Part shown: positions 1 through 10,730 of the stretch, piece after piece
Layout: every line of letters begins with the position of its first letter
How positions within the stretch are numbered: the stretch's first letter is position 1
Source of the DNA: Moniliophthora roreri
Taxonomy: Eukaryota; Basidiomycota; Agaricomycetes; Agaricales; Marasmiaceae
Direction of reading: 5' to 3'
Assembly: GCA_001466705.2 (NCBI GenBank)
Contig: LATX02000046.1
Span: 558,001 to 622,000 of the forward strand
DNA: 64,000 nucleotides
Made by a program: the position numbers and the translations under genes
Notes under the pieces: model-generated
Database searches by the model: none
Seen by the model: the letters and a program-made list of their open reading frames with translations, nothing else
Told to the model about the DNA's origin: nothing

Positions 1-242
1 TACACTGGCCTCCGGGACTGGCAAAAGGCTCGAGGCTTTGACCCCGCTACCTCCGACTGGGCACGAGAGCTGGGTTACCCAGAGTGGGAGATTGTCGGTA
101 CGAGGAAGGTTCAAGGTCAGTTCATGCTCGCTATTCTGATTGATGCGCTGACTGGAATTTATTCTCAGAAGAAGAAAAGAAAGCCGGTAGCTCGTGGTGG
201 GAAGCATTTGCGAGGTCAGGGATTAGCGCGTTTGGGATTTAA
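1..242 (+). CDS. Array copy 0, 3' end only (uncharacterised tandem family)
   Basis: The window opens inside the seventh exon of a member of the tandem family. Exon 7 runs to 115, a 53-nt intron covers 116-168 (GTCAGT..TCTCAG), and exon 8 covers 169-242, ending in TAA. The phase-1 junction makes a Glu codon, and the tail contains the family's SSWWEA block and a C-terminal SGISAFGI. The segment RDWQKARGFDP followed by a WARELGYPEWEIVG block is nearly identical to copies 1-4. The 5' seven-eighths lie outside the window, so integrity cannot be judged. Function is unknown. Confidence 0.85.
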
Positions 243-720
243 TTGCATATGTTTTTTATTTTGGTGTTACTCTACATATCTACATACCGGGACTCTATAC
301 TGTAATTCCCGTGGTATTGGCGCACGAGTACAGTGTGGTGTCGTGTGTGGCCAAATTGCAATAGCGGGACACTGAGTATAACATGAGCGTAACATCGAAA
401 CTAAGAGCGACCAAGAGTTCACTGTTGTTGCTGTTCTTCATACGGCAAACCAAACCGACGCAACACGACTCGACTTCCTGCAGCTGAATCCAAGACATTG
501 GGACTTGCGGCACACATTACAGGGCGAATGAATTGAGGAGGGACTTGCTGTGTTTGATCCAAGTGTGATCGTTGTTTGGCAAGAGCAGAGCAGAGCTTTT
601 TCCTCGATGTTTTTTGAGGGAGTTTGATAGAGGACGGGTAGCAAGAGAGACGGTTTGTCGGGAGGACAGTGTTACCCTTGTCAAGCTGTGAAAAGAGAGC
701 AAGGATGTAGCGTTACATGT
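243..720. repeat. Co-duplicated 3' flank of array copy
   Basis: This non-coding stretch recurs after copies 1, 3 and 4 (about 5124-5640, 17697-18110, 25653-26230), and its beginning also follows copy 2. Shared landmarks, in order, are a T-rich segment just after the stop codon, 'atagcgggaca', a segment like 'gacttgctgtgt', 'gagagagacg'-type purine tracts, and finally 'gactgtcaacacgatg' or 'gactgtcaacgcgatg'. No open frame is conserved between copies. It is best read as terminator and 3' intergenic DNA that travelled with each duplicated gene. Confidence 0.75.
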
Positions 721-2430
721 TCAGACAAAAAGACTGTCAACACGATGGATGTCATTCAACAACGTTGCAATTCCGGGAAATTATTCCGATATACCCGCGC
801 GTGTCCTTGACACTGACCATCACCACCATTTTGCCATACCTCAGCTTCTGGCACCTCATACATCCTTCAATATCATGTAGAGTCACTCATCAGTCGTGTT
901 CAGTCACTTATTACCTTCGAGCTCGATCCCTTCACATCATGTCTTTCCCCGATGCCGCCTTCGCAACCCTCCAATATTCTCGGATCGACAAGATGCTCCC
1001 AGTCCCCATTTTAACCATAAGAACCCTTCCCTCAGGAGCCAACGATGGACAAGGGACATCACACTACCAAATAGGAAGGGAGTACATGGATTCAAGGTGC
1101 GTTGAGCCATATCCATTCATCCTTAGCTTATACTGACATACTTAAATACAGCACGAATAACTGCTCAGTGCTCCGCTTGGCCTGTCATCTGCAGTCTTCC
1201 AAGTACATCTTTAAGAAGTTCAGGATATTATACGGTTTAGCGTGTGGAAGGCATTGTGAGCATCTGTCCGTAATATGATACTGGTCTTGCTCTGACTTCT
1301 CCATAACCTAGTCGAGGTACGACACTCAACACCAACGCCAATGCTCAGGGGGACAAACCATGGTATCAACAGAAGAACCCAAAAACACAAAGCCTTTGCT
1401 CCCTGAAAGCTACCCAACATCGCACGGCATGGTTCATTTACTTACTTCTCTACCACTTTCATGCACTGACCCACTGGTCCGACTGCAGCATGAATATGAA
1501 TGCATGCATTACTCCGCTGTGTATCATGTATCAAAGCGTTCCTATTCACCGCTCTTTGAACCAAGGTATGTTCCAGCTCATTTTTGAGAATCATCGTGCT
1601 GATTTAAAACACAAAAGCTACTTAACCACCCGTTACCTCCACATTGCACTAGTCCTCCTCGAAGACGACATGTTGGGAAATGGGTTCTTACCGTGGGACA
1701 AGTTGCCTCAACTTAGGGTGTGCATTCAACCTTATCCTCTTGTTGATGCGTTCTAACTAATTTCGTTCCTCGATACGGCTTCCTACTTGGGCCGTCTGCC
1801 ATTCGCGCTCCTCTTCCAACCGCACCGCCAAGAAGTCTGCAACACGTGAAAAAAGGTTCGCCTGGAATTCGTTCGTGTTCTAACATATCTCTGAAGCCTC
1901 CATCCCGAATGACAAGAATCTCGTCACGATCCATGAATCCAAACGCGTGCCATACTGAAAGTACAATACTCAAAACCTGGATGACACGAGCCGTATACCA
2001 ATGTCCAGACTCTGAGTGCCGGCAGCGCCGCCGCAAGATTGCTGTTCTGTGTTCGGAATCCGGATCAGTTGGTCGGGTAGAGCATATTGGAGGTATGTTC
2101 ATTTTTTTTTTACGCCACCCCATGTTCTCGTGCTCAGGTTTCTTGAACGTTGGCAGCAGATACACTCCGACTCTGATCCCAACCCCCGCTTCCTCTCGGG
2201 TGGTGAGCCACATGGGCTTTGGGTTGTGTGCTGATGGTACTTCTGATATGCACGACCTTGGCCCTGACGCCTGTTCTGATTCTCGTTCTCTTCATTCCAT
2301 CTATACTGTATTACACTATTCAAAGTGTTCGCAGTGTAACATACCCGCTAGAAAGCTTTGTTGGTGGGACTGCTTATATCAGGTTGCGATATGAGCTTGT
2401 GTCTGAACTGAACGACGATGAACTCACTGC
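721..2430. other. Gene-poor spacer, no supportable gene
   Basis: Only short frames are present and none shows a recognisable domain or a consistent exon-intron chain. A minus-strand frame around 1715-2210 and plus-strand frames around 1360-1750 give peptides I do not recognise. The block at about 800-1000 contains 'tgacactgaccatcacc', which also heads the decayed spacers after other copies (for example 26245 and 39100), so this is probably part of the same decayed spacer family. Confidence 0.5.
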
Positions 2431-3047
2431 AAGGTAAAGACAAAGTTACACTCCGAGGCTCTTTGCGCTGAAAAAAAAAACACCCTCCAGGACTCATTGT
2501 ACAGGCGTATAACCTCGAAATCTACCTGTTCCTCTGAGGCTCTGCCAGTATTCCATGCTGCTATTCATGAGATGTTCCTGAGCCTAGGATGTCGAATAAC
2601 GAGCAAGAGTTCATTTCTAGTGAAGATACATGTCAGCGACAAATCATGAAACAAAGAGTCCTGTCCCGTACTCTGCAGTGGTACAGTTTCTCGGCCAGCT
2701 CACCTTTGCCTCCTCACAGGCCCCCCACTCCTCTCCTGGTATGCGAGTTCGTGGCTCGACATTACTGTATGATCGAGCCCATGGACTCTCAGTCACTTGT
2801 TTATATGGTGAACCTTTTACTTTAACGCCCGCTGTCAATTCTCACTAGACAGGTGGCGCGCAGATCACATCTTGATTGATGCCAGCGCCCTATCGCCGTT
2901 GTATCGCCCATGAAAGGTATCCATCCAATCCGATTCGTCGAACCTCATGTTGACTGACGTGTAAAACGCTGTAGCACTCGTATTCCCCGCGACCCATCTT
3001 GCCTTCTTACCATCACCATCTCGCGCACTCGCACGACATTTCGAATA
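2431..3047 (+). repeat. Duplicated 5' block of array copies 1 and 2
   Basis: This block is homologous to about 10060-10730, upstream of copy 2. The common stretch includes 'tttctcggccagctcacctt' at about 2689 and 10431, a segment starting 'tatgcgagttcgtggctcga', and 'tatccatccaatccgatt' close to the gene. The first part looks like a decayed coding exon, because the wording is conserved but frames break differently in the two copies. The last 100 bp is the promoter of the array gene. Confidence 0.7.
2959..2966 (+). promoter_or_regulatory. TATA-like element of array copy 1
   Basis: GTGTAAAA lies about 85 bp before the ATG of copy 1. It is followed by a conserved run like 'cgctgtagcactcg', then 'ttccccgcgacccatcttgc', both shared by the paralogues. 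Equivalent positions read ATATAAAT in copy 2 (about 10649-10656), ATGTAAAA in copy 3 (15544-15551) and TATAAAA in copy 5. Inferred from comparison of copies only. Confidence 0.45.
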
Positions 3048-5123
3048 ATGTTCAACCAATCATCGGGATTTTCTTTCACGGGCGACAGCACTTTCAATAA
3101 TGTTTATGGGCATCAAATGAATAGTACGATCCATGCAGGTACTGTCAATTTCAGTACTGGCCCGGCGGTTGGGAAACGTACCGAGCGCGATGAGGTTCGT
3201 ATAACTGTGGTTCCAATGGTCATTTGGTGCACTAACCAAGGGGCTTTGCAGTTTCAATACATGAGACGTGGAGATATGATCACCACGAAGGAGATACACT
3301 CTGAGGAGCTCTCGGAGTGGGACTGGGAATTGCAAAATGGAGAACTAATCGGTCGATACAAGTCATCTACCCGGAAAACGTGCACCATTGAAATAGTTGG
3401 CCGGCAATCCAAATATACCGCTATGATCTACGAAGGCGAAGATGCACAGAAACTTTGGGAGAAGGATTTTCAATTTTTCTCGCGTAACAAGTGGGTTCTC
3501 ACCTATCGCTCAAGAGCTCTTTATCTGATAAACATCCAGGAAACCGGGCTCATTTCAACTATTCGGTATTAACCAGTCAGTAATCCCAGCGCTGATCTTT
3601 CATCATGGTACGACTCGCCTTACGGTTTCCCTCGATGGCACATCCTGACGCTACCCATAGAACTGATCCCCTGCGCACACTTTTTCAACAGAAAATCAAT
3701 CTGGATGGATGTCTACATTGAACATTTGAGGGTCAGTCCGGATCCCCATTCCTGTCTTAACTTGTCGAACTAATGCCGTTTGGCTCTTCCAGACTAACCT
3801 GAGATGCAGCTGGATTAATCTATGGATGAACACAGCTGGCGGTATACTTTTCAGTGGTCCTGATGGTCCTTCCGCTCCCGTTCCTCGGTCAATTGCAGAC
3901 GAGTCTATCGTTGTCCCCACCACTGTTGACATGTTGAAGGACGACATTTGCGTCAGGTTCTTCGTCAATTTCGGGTCGAGTGTGGATGTTAACATTCTGG
4001 GGTATGCACGGATGAATTCAGAGCCCACCTATCTCGACGATCTGTTTCTGACAACAGCAGAAGACCACCAATCCAAGGATTCCGACCACCCCAACTGGAG
4101 TCCAGCGACACGTCCCTATCTCCACGGCCTTTGGCGGAATTCACCCGATCATCCCCCGATAAACGTCATAGGCAGGCTTCGGTTCAGCACCGTCTACTCA
4201 CCGTTAATGGAGGCTGTTGCCAGGTGGCCACCAGCAGCTGGTTCGTCATGGGAGTGGCCGGAGCATAGTAGGAAGGGACTGGTGGGAAAAAAAGTACTGG
4301 ATGGCGGGTTGACACGGTGAGTGATCTTGTGGTTCCTGTGTTTGATTTGGGCTCAGGGATCCATAGCTTCCAGTTGGATCTGACTCGAGGGGAAGAGGTC
4401 TATCTCGAAGTATATGATAAGTGGAGGAGGTTCCGACATGGGTGGTTATCACAATCCTCCCGGGTTTTCAATGCTGTTGACGTTACAGAGGGGAAGGAAG
4501 AATTTTGTATGTACCCTTTCTGTTGAATATGTTACGAAAACCAACCTTTTCTTTCTCCCGCCAGTCATTGTTGAACCACCCTGGCTGGAAATACGGTCCA
4601 CCCGACGCCCCACAGCTTCCCGCACCCTCCATAATCGTAAAAGCCCCGTCAAAGAAACCCCACCCACACCTATATACCTCTTCCTTTGTCCCCTCCCGAT
4701 ATCAGTCTCAGAACTCGTGTCATGGATCGAAGGACAACCCTACTTCTGGTCCTTTGACGAGACCGGTCAATCTCGGATGTCGGGGGAGGAATGCAAGAGG
4801 TGGGGGCTACCGGTGCTCACTACATCCACAGGATGGTCAGGTGAGTCTGTTCGGCTGGTCTCGTGGCCCACCCATGTCTACACCGCCCTCCGAGACTGGC
4901 AAAAAGCTCGAGGCTTCGACACCGCTACCTCTGATTGGGCACGAGAGCTGGGTTACCCAGAGTGGGAGATTGTCGGTATGAGGGGGGTTCAGGGTTAGTT
5001 CATGCTCGCTATTCTGATTTATGCGCTGACTGGTTTTGATTCTCAGAACAAAAGAAAGCCGGCCGCCCGTGGTGGCAGTGGGAAGCAATCGCAGGGACGG
5101 AAATCAGTACATTTGGGCTTTAG
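3048..5123 (+). CDS. Array copy 1, intact; putative degenerate kinase-fold protein
   Basis: Exons: 3048-3194, 3252-3490, 3540-3607, 3661-3731, 3793-4316, 4367-4506, 4565-4993, 5047-5123. Phases fit throughout and give 564 residues. The start MFNQSSGFSF is conserved in copies 1-4. Residues about 10-40 hold a TFNNVxGHQ motif. Residues about 50-150 read like a kinase N-lobe without catalytic residues: 'YTAMIYEGEDA' resembles a beta3 strand lacking the lysine, then W-x2-DF (alphaC-like), then 'FQLFGINQS..IPALIFHH', which resembles beta4-beta5. Exon 7 carries the variable loop between GLPVLT and SWPTHVY. No HRD or DFG motif is seen. Intron 1 has a weak GTTCGT donor, is 57 nt and is stop-free in frame, so retention would add 19 residues. 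Cellular role is unknown; the kinase-fold reading is inference. Confidence 0.85.
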
Positions 5124-5640
5124 TTGCACGTATCATTTGTTCTGATGTTACTCTACATATCGACATGTTGGAACATTCTGTATTTCTGTGTTATTGGGTT
5201 CATAGGTCGTGAGAGCACAGTGTAGTGTTGCGTGGATGGACTGCGATAGCGGGACATTGAATACTGTTACCGTAACATTGGACTGGGAGCAACCAAGAAT
5301 TAACCGCCATACTTGAAATGCTCTTCCTCGTACAGCAGACCAAACTGACGCAACACGACGCGACCTCCCACAAGACATCAGGACTCGTAGCACTCATTAC
5401 AGGGCAGATGAATTGTGCGAGGACTTGCTGTGTGAGATCGTTGGTTGGTAAGAGCAGAGCAGAGCTTTTTCGATATTCTTTGAATGTGTTCGATGGAGAA
5501 GGAGGGTAGTGAGAGTACCATTCGGTGTTGAAAAGACAGAGTTACTCTTGTCGAGCTGTGATAAGAGAGTGAGGCTGTAGAAGCAGCGCTACTTGTTCAG
5601 ATAAAGTGACTGTCAACGCGATGCTTGCAGACGATGACGG
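5124..5640. repeat. Co-duplicated 3' flank of copy 1
   Basis: Homologous to 243-720 and to the flanks of copies 3 and 4, ending in 'gactgtcaacgcgatgcttg' at about 5608. No coding potential is conserved. Confidence 0.75.
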
Positions 5641-8520
5641 GCGTCACTGGACAAATGATAGTAATACCTGTGCGCGTCTTGACGTTGGGCCGATTACCAC
5701 CCTCACGAAGCGTCCAGCATCTTCTCTTCCTTTCAATTCAAATGATTTCTACTCTCTTTCATCAATCCTAGAGGAGACATTGTGACAGAATGCAACCTTT
5801 CTTCGCAACATCCGCCCTCGCCTCAACCCAATGTCCAACCAAGCTGCTCTAACGGAAACTAGCCCTGGAACAGCCAACCAACTGGGCCTTCGCTCGGTCT
5901 CTTCGCAGAGCTCTGGTTTAGTGTGTACGATTGAAGGTGCATTTGTGCCATCTTCTTTGAGTTGTCATGTTGATCGAACATAATAGCCAGCATTTCGATC
6001 CCACCTTGTTCTTGGAGTGAAGCGACAGAGAACAAACTCTGTGACCACAACGCGACCCCTTCTCTACGGAACATAATACATAGACGATGGAGCTATCGTT
6101 GAACTTTGGATCTCAGTGCTCAACAACTCCAATTCGATGGAAAAGACCTCTCTCGTTCATACACACAGGTTCTGCCAAGATTGGGAGACATTCGGGGCAA
6201 GAGAGTGCATGGATGCGATAGCTGGCTACACGAGGTGCGTTCACCTTTTTCCCACTTATGTCCGAGTCTTACTGATCAACTACTTAGGGTTGGCTCTTGC
6301 TCTCCTTCCTGCATGGTCAAGAAACACCAACATGAGATACGAGGCACCTCGAACTGGCTGCAATTCACACTCCTGCCGAGGAGCCCGTCCGCCATCCTCA
6401 TCCGACCTCTCATCGCTCAGATGATGGCGGATCATCCGATCCGCTAGGAGCCCTACGGGCTCTCACTGACCGTCGTAGAACGGGACCCGCATAGACTTGA
6501 CCGGTCAGAGCCCGGAATGGGCTATTAGCTTCGCCACGACTCTTTTGTCATTACCACCACCGTCATTCTCCAAAAGCTAATCATTGTACATGCAAACAGA
6601 CAGATTATAAACGGAGTGTAGAAGTTAATTGGAGAAGAGAAAAGAAATGGTTACAGCGAGTGACAATCAAGTTCTCGCCGCAAAAAGAAGTCACACGTCT
6701 TTTGAATGCCTAGTACGCTGTCTGTGCCACCTGAACGGGGAGCCAAACACCCGAATCACTTGACATCATATTCCATGTCGTGTCTGGGAATGGGAGATGC
6801 GGACTCTGGAGAGACGTGATGTGGGACGAGTAGACTTTGGATGAGATATACCTGTTCTAAGATAAGATAGGACTCTTTCGAAAGAGCCCTATCTTAAAAA
6901 CTGGCTCACCCTCGTGCTCACTTCAGCATGACAGGCTTCAAACGTTAGCCACATGTACCTTGCTTCCTCTTTTCGTCTTTTCGTTTGGTATGTGTTCGCT
7001 ATAGACGAACGCGCAGGAAGGAACAGTTCGGACCACGCCCGTAGCGGGAAAGACATTTACATACGCATTGGGTCGTGTATAGCAATGTGATCGTATGTGT
7101 CGTACGTACTAGTCAACGGGTATCCGGGAATGATATGACTTTTGTGCACCCATGGCCTGCGCAACAAAACTTTGTAACTCAAACTACCTCGTACACTGGG
7201 ACAATCCATTAGGGGGACACAAGGATACTGTACAGTATAATGATGGGGTGTTAAAAGTGTGAAGCAACTTGAACTACGTGAATCTCGGCAGTGTAGTACC
7301 CTACTTAACCTCGACTTCTCAGCACAAAGTCAAACCACAGGAACAGGTGGACGTACCATGTCAAATTTCGCCCTCGAGTACAGCCTACTACTCGAAAATT
7401 CGATACCATTGTACCCATCGTACGTGCCTGAAATGCTTCATCAGTTCTACTGCTCGAGAATTGACAGTATGAAAATGAACGTACCTTGTTTCACGATCGT
7501 GGCCTTGTCACTCTTGTGCTTCAACCGGGTTGATGTTGCCAGCATTCATAACAGCCTGGAGACGACGACATACTATTCTTAGAGATCACAGTCAAGCGGG
7601 TGCGAAATGAATCTTGGGCAGTCCGGCCGAGGTGAGGTTCTATACGGATTTGTTAGTACTTAGAGATGCTCAACGGGAAGATTGGAGGCACATATTTTCG
7701 AACTGAATCACTTCATTTGTTTGCAAACAGCTCGTGACATAGAAAGTGAACCATGGGGCCGTCGCGATAGTTGAAGAGTGCTCGTGATTCGAGCTTTCCG
7801 GGTTCCTCGATTGTACCAAACTCCAAGTTCTTGTTGTATGAGCGGCGCTATTACGTTTGACTGAAATCGCATTAATATGACTCCTGAAGTGAAAGTTAGA
7901 GCTGAACTTGCCAGCAAGACCACTGGCGATTTACACGGACGGAGTTGTTGATGAGTATATGGGTGCTATACTTCCTTGATGCGCCGATTACATTCCCACC
8001 ACTATTCTCGTGCTGGAACAAGCTGTGAGTTGCGCGAAAACGAAGATTGAGAGCTGGAATACTTGTGAATATGGAGAAGTCGATGCCGAAATGATAACAA
8101 TTCAGCGTACCTCGTTTCCTTCATTGTAGTCCGCACCTCTAAACGACTGCATGATCGACCTTTTCCCGAGCTCCGAAAATCAGACATCTGTCTTTGCGTT
8201 GATAAAGACAGGAAGGGGTTGAACGTGAGGATGCTATACGAACTGTCAGTGACATGAGTCAGAGGCAGTATGCAGTGCGCGTACCCAATTATGTACACCA
8301 CTTCCTGCTGTCCATCTCAATGAGCCAAGAACTCGGAGAGTAGATAACGACTTGACCGAATATGAGCCGCCCAGCCCAAGATCTCAGTGGATATCTAGTA
8401 ATGTCTTCTGAGCACAAGATCCCAGCCGATAAGCAGGATACAACTTACAATACGCCATGACCAGTTGAGCTTTCCACTCACGATATCGCGACCACAGGCC
8501 CTAAACCTTTACAAATTGCC
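5641..8520. other. Decayed spacer between copies 1 and 2
   Basis: From about 5690 to 6430 this matches, in pieces, the beginning of the duplicated spacers at 12966-13660 and 20820-21530; for example 'gctcttgctctccttcctgc' here corresponds to 'gctctcgctctccttcc' at about 13637. From 6440 to 8520 I find no recognisable gene. Short frames on both strands are broken and do not join into a gene model. Confidence 0.5.
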
Positions 8521-8529
8521 GCACCATTG

Positions 8530-9660
8530 CCGTGGGTAGGGATATTGGTGGTTTGAGGTGTGTTGCCCGTGATTCACAACTTCAGAAATGGTGGGATCCG
8601 ATCTCGTACGATGTAAACCGGCGATGCGTTGTTACCCGTTTGAGTGTCCTAAATCTGAATGTTGGTGTTAGGGACAAGGGAACCGAGCGAGATATGTCAT
8701 ATGGTGACGCACCCTGTCCGACGAGGATGAAGAAATAGAACCGTAGTGCCGGTGTGGATGTGTATGATGGATGCGATAACTTGACTAGGCGAGAGTTCTA
8801 CGAAGCGTTCCCCTCTTGAGCTTGTGTCTCTTGTTATATCTTGTCAGCACCAAATGCCAACAACCAAGTAGAAGCCGTGACAAAACGTACTGTGGCAGCA
8901 CTTCTCCACAGGACTGTTGTAGCGCGTGGTGTACAGGGTGTCAAGACAACCTTGAGGAGCTCATGTGACGGACAGACCTGCTCTCAAAAAAACTCTGGCG
9001 GAGCCATGACTGTGCAGCCCACTACCAAGGGGGATTATATTGAGGTCTTGCGAGTGGAAGTGACCTCGTCTGTTCCGGGTACTGGGTCATGTTGCGGAAG
9101 ACTGTTACCATGAGGATCGAATGAGAAGGATGATAGTAACGCGACTTACAAGGTGTCCTTGGTAGCTTTGGTCTCACATTCAAACTTGTAAGAGGATTGT
9201 GTTATGAAGAGCGTGGCCTGTTGATATCCAGTAGACATTAGCATGAGATTCACAAACTAAGGGTGTTACGAGTTACATCGCCTCCTTGTATGTGCTGGTG
9301 GAGACTTCCTGGAACAGCGGTGTATGAAATTTTTTTCCCGGATAGTCGACCGATCTTTGATGCATTGTAATGTCGAGGGAAAACGTGCTAGCGAGTGTAT
9401 TCGTCGACGAGTCATAAGCTGAGCGGCTTCGCGTTTTGCGTCTTTGATGATATGAAAACAGAGCACTGTGTGTAAGCTGTGAGCGGGGAAGATTGCTATA
9501 ACAGTTGACAGTACGCACCTAAGCCTTTGTTTTCCTAAACTGACACATTCCCCATCGAGCCAGTGTTCTCTGTAGTTTCCTCCCTTTGTATTGTTTTCTG
9601 GAGGTTTGAAGGGGTAAACTATGAATTGTCGTGAAATGGGATAGCGCCTAGACAAAGAGA
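8530..9660 (-). pseudogene. Decayed fragment related to the 20.2-20.7 kb minus-strand gene
   Basis: Read on the minus strand, the part at 8750-8790 gives 'QVIASIIHIHTG', matching 'QDITSIMDINAG' of the frame at 20207-20581. The part at about 8845-8990 resembles, at nucleotide level, 20600-20740. Stops and frame changes prevent a continuous protein. The parent family is not recognised; the better copy has a hydrophobic stretch, so a membrane protein is possible. Boundaries toward 9660 are uncertain. Confidence 0.35.
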
Positions 9661-10059
9661 AAGTGGCATCAAATAAGAGATTGAAACGAAGAGTAGCGTT
9701 TCTTTTACCTTGTTCTGATTACTATGCCATGTCGATTCAGCCTAGTACGAGCCTTCGTGGGCAGATGCAAAATCGAATTCTTGAGATGGCCGAAGAATCG
9801 GAAGATGGTTGTCGTCGCGGCTCAACCGAGGCATGGTCGCGCGTCTCAACTTTTGACTCCTCGCGTCAATATGGCCTGTCTGGTACATAGGTATGCAGCT
9901 TCTCTGCTTTTTTGGCTTTTAAGTGACATGACGAATGTTTAACATCATCCAACCTTTTCCAACAGACTCTTGATTCTCCCTCGCGATCCAAGTCTAGCGG
10001 GCAGACTCCGTTATGCTGCCATCAAAGATGCAACGTACGGTTACCCCATGGACATCTCC
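9661..10059. other. Spacer, nothing supportable
   Basis: Two overlapping short plus-strand frames (9663-9942) have no recognisable domain and no counterpart in the other spacers that I could see. Confidence 0.4.
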
Positions 10060-10730
10060 AACAATTCATCCGAGTTCTGATTCTCAGAGAAAAAAAACCA
10101 CCCCGGACTCACGCTCGACGCCTATCGATGAGTATGATGGGTCAATGTACTGCTGCAGCCTCTCACTGACACTCCCTGTCACCCATAACCCTCAGCAAAA
10201 TAGGGTCTATCGCTACGAGGCATAGGAAAACGACATACTCCGCATGCGTTCTCTCTTTCTCGACTCTACTGCTTTTGGTCCGGAAGATAACACCTGGAGG
10301 TTCGATGTTGGGGTGCCGCGCACAAGAAGAGGCCGTAATAGGGCATATTTACAAATCAAAGTGAGTTTGCTCCTCCAAGAGGCTACTAATTGAGTTTTCA
10401 TAGTGACCGGAACTTTGCAGTTTCTCGGCCAGCTCACCTTTGCCTCCTTGCAAGCCTCCTACCCCTCTCCTGGTATGCGAGTTCGTGGCTCGATATTTCT
10501 GTATAATTGAACTCATGGACTCTCAGTTGCTTGTTTTATATGGTGGGCCTTTTACTTTACTTAATGCTCGGTGTCAATTCTCTCTAGCGAGAATCACATG
10601 TTGAAGGTATCCATCCAATCCGATTTGTCGAACCTCACGTTAGCTGACATATAAATACTATGGCACTAGTGTTCCTTACGACCCATCTTGCCTTCTCACC
10701 ATCTCGCTCACTCACACGACATTTCGAATA
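10060..10730 (+). repeat. Duplicated 5' block of array copy 2
   Basis: Counterpart of 2431-3047, with the same 'tttctcggccagctcacctt' landmark and the same promoter-proximal wording. The TATA-like ATATAAAT at about 10649-10656 lies roughly 80 bp before the ATG. Confidence 0.7.

Noticed and set aside
2100..2110. Possible transposon or LTR boundaries around spacer blocks
   Set aside because: No reverse transcriptase, transposase, terminal repeats or target-site duplications could be identified; the repeats are explained by segmental duplication.
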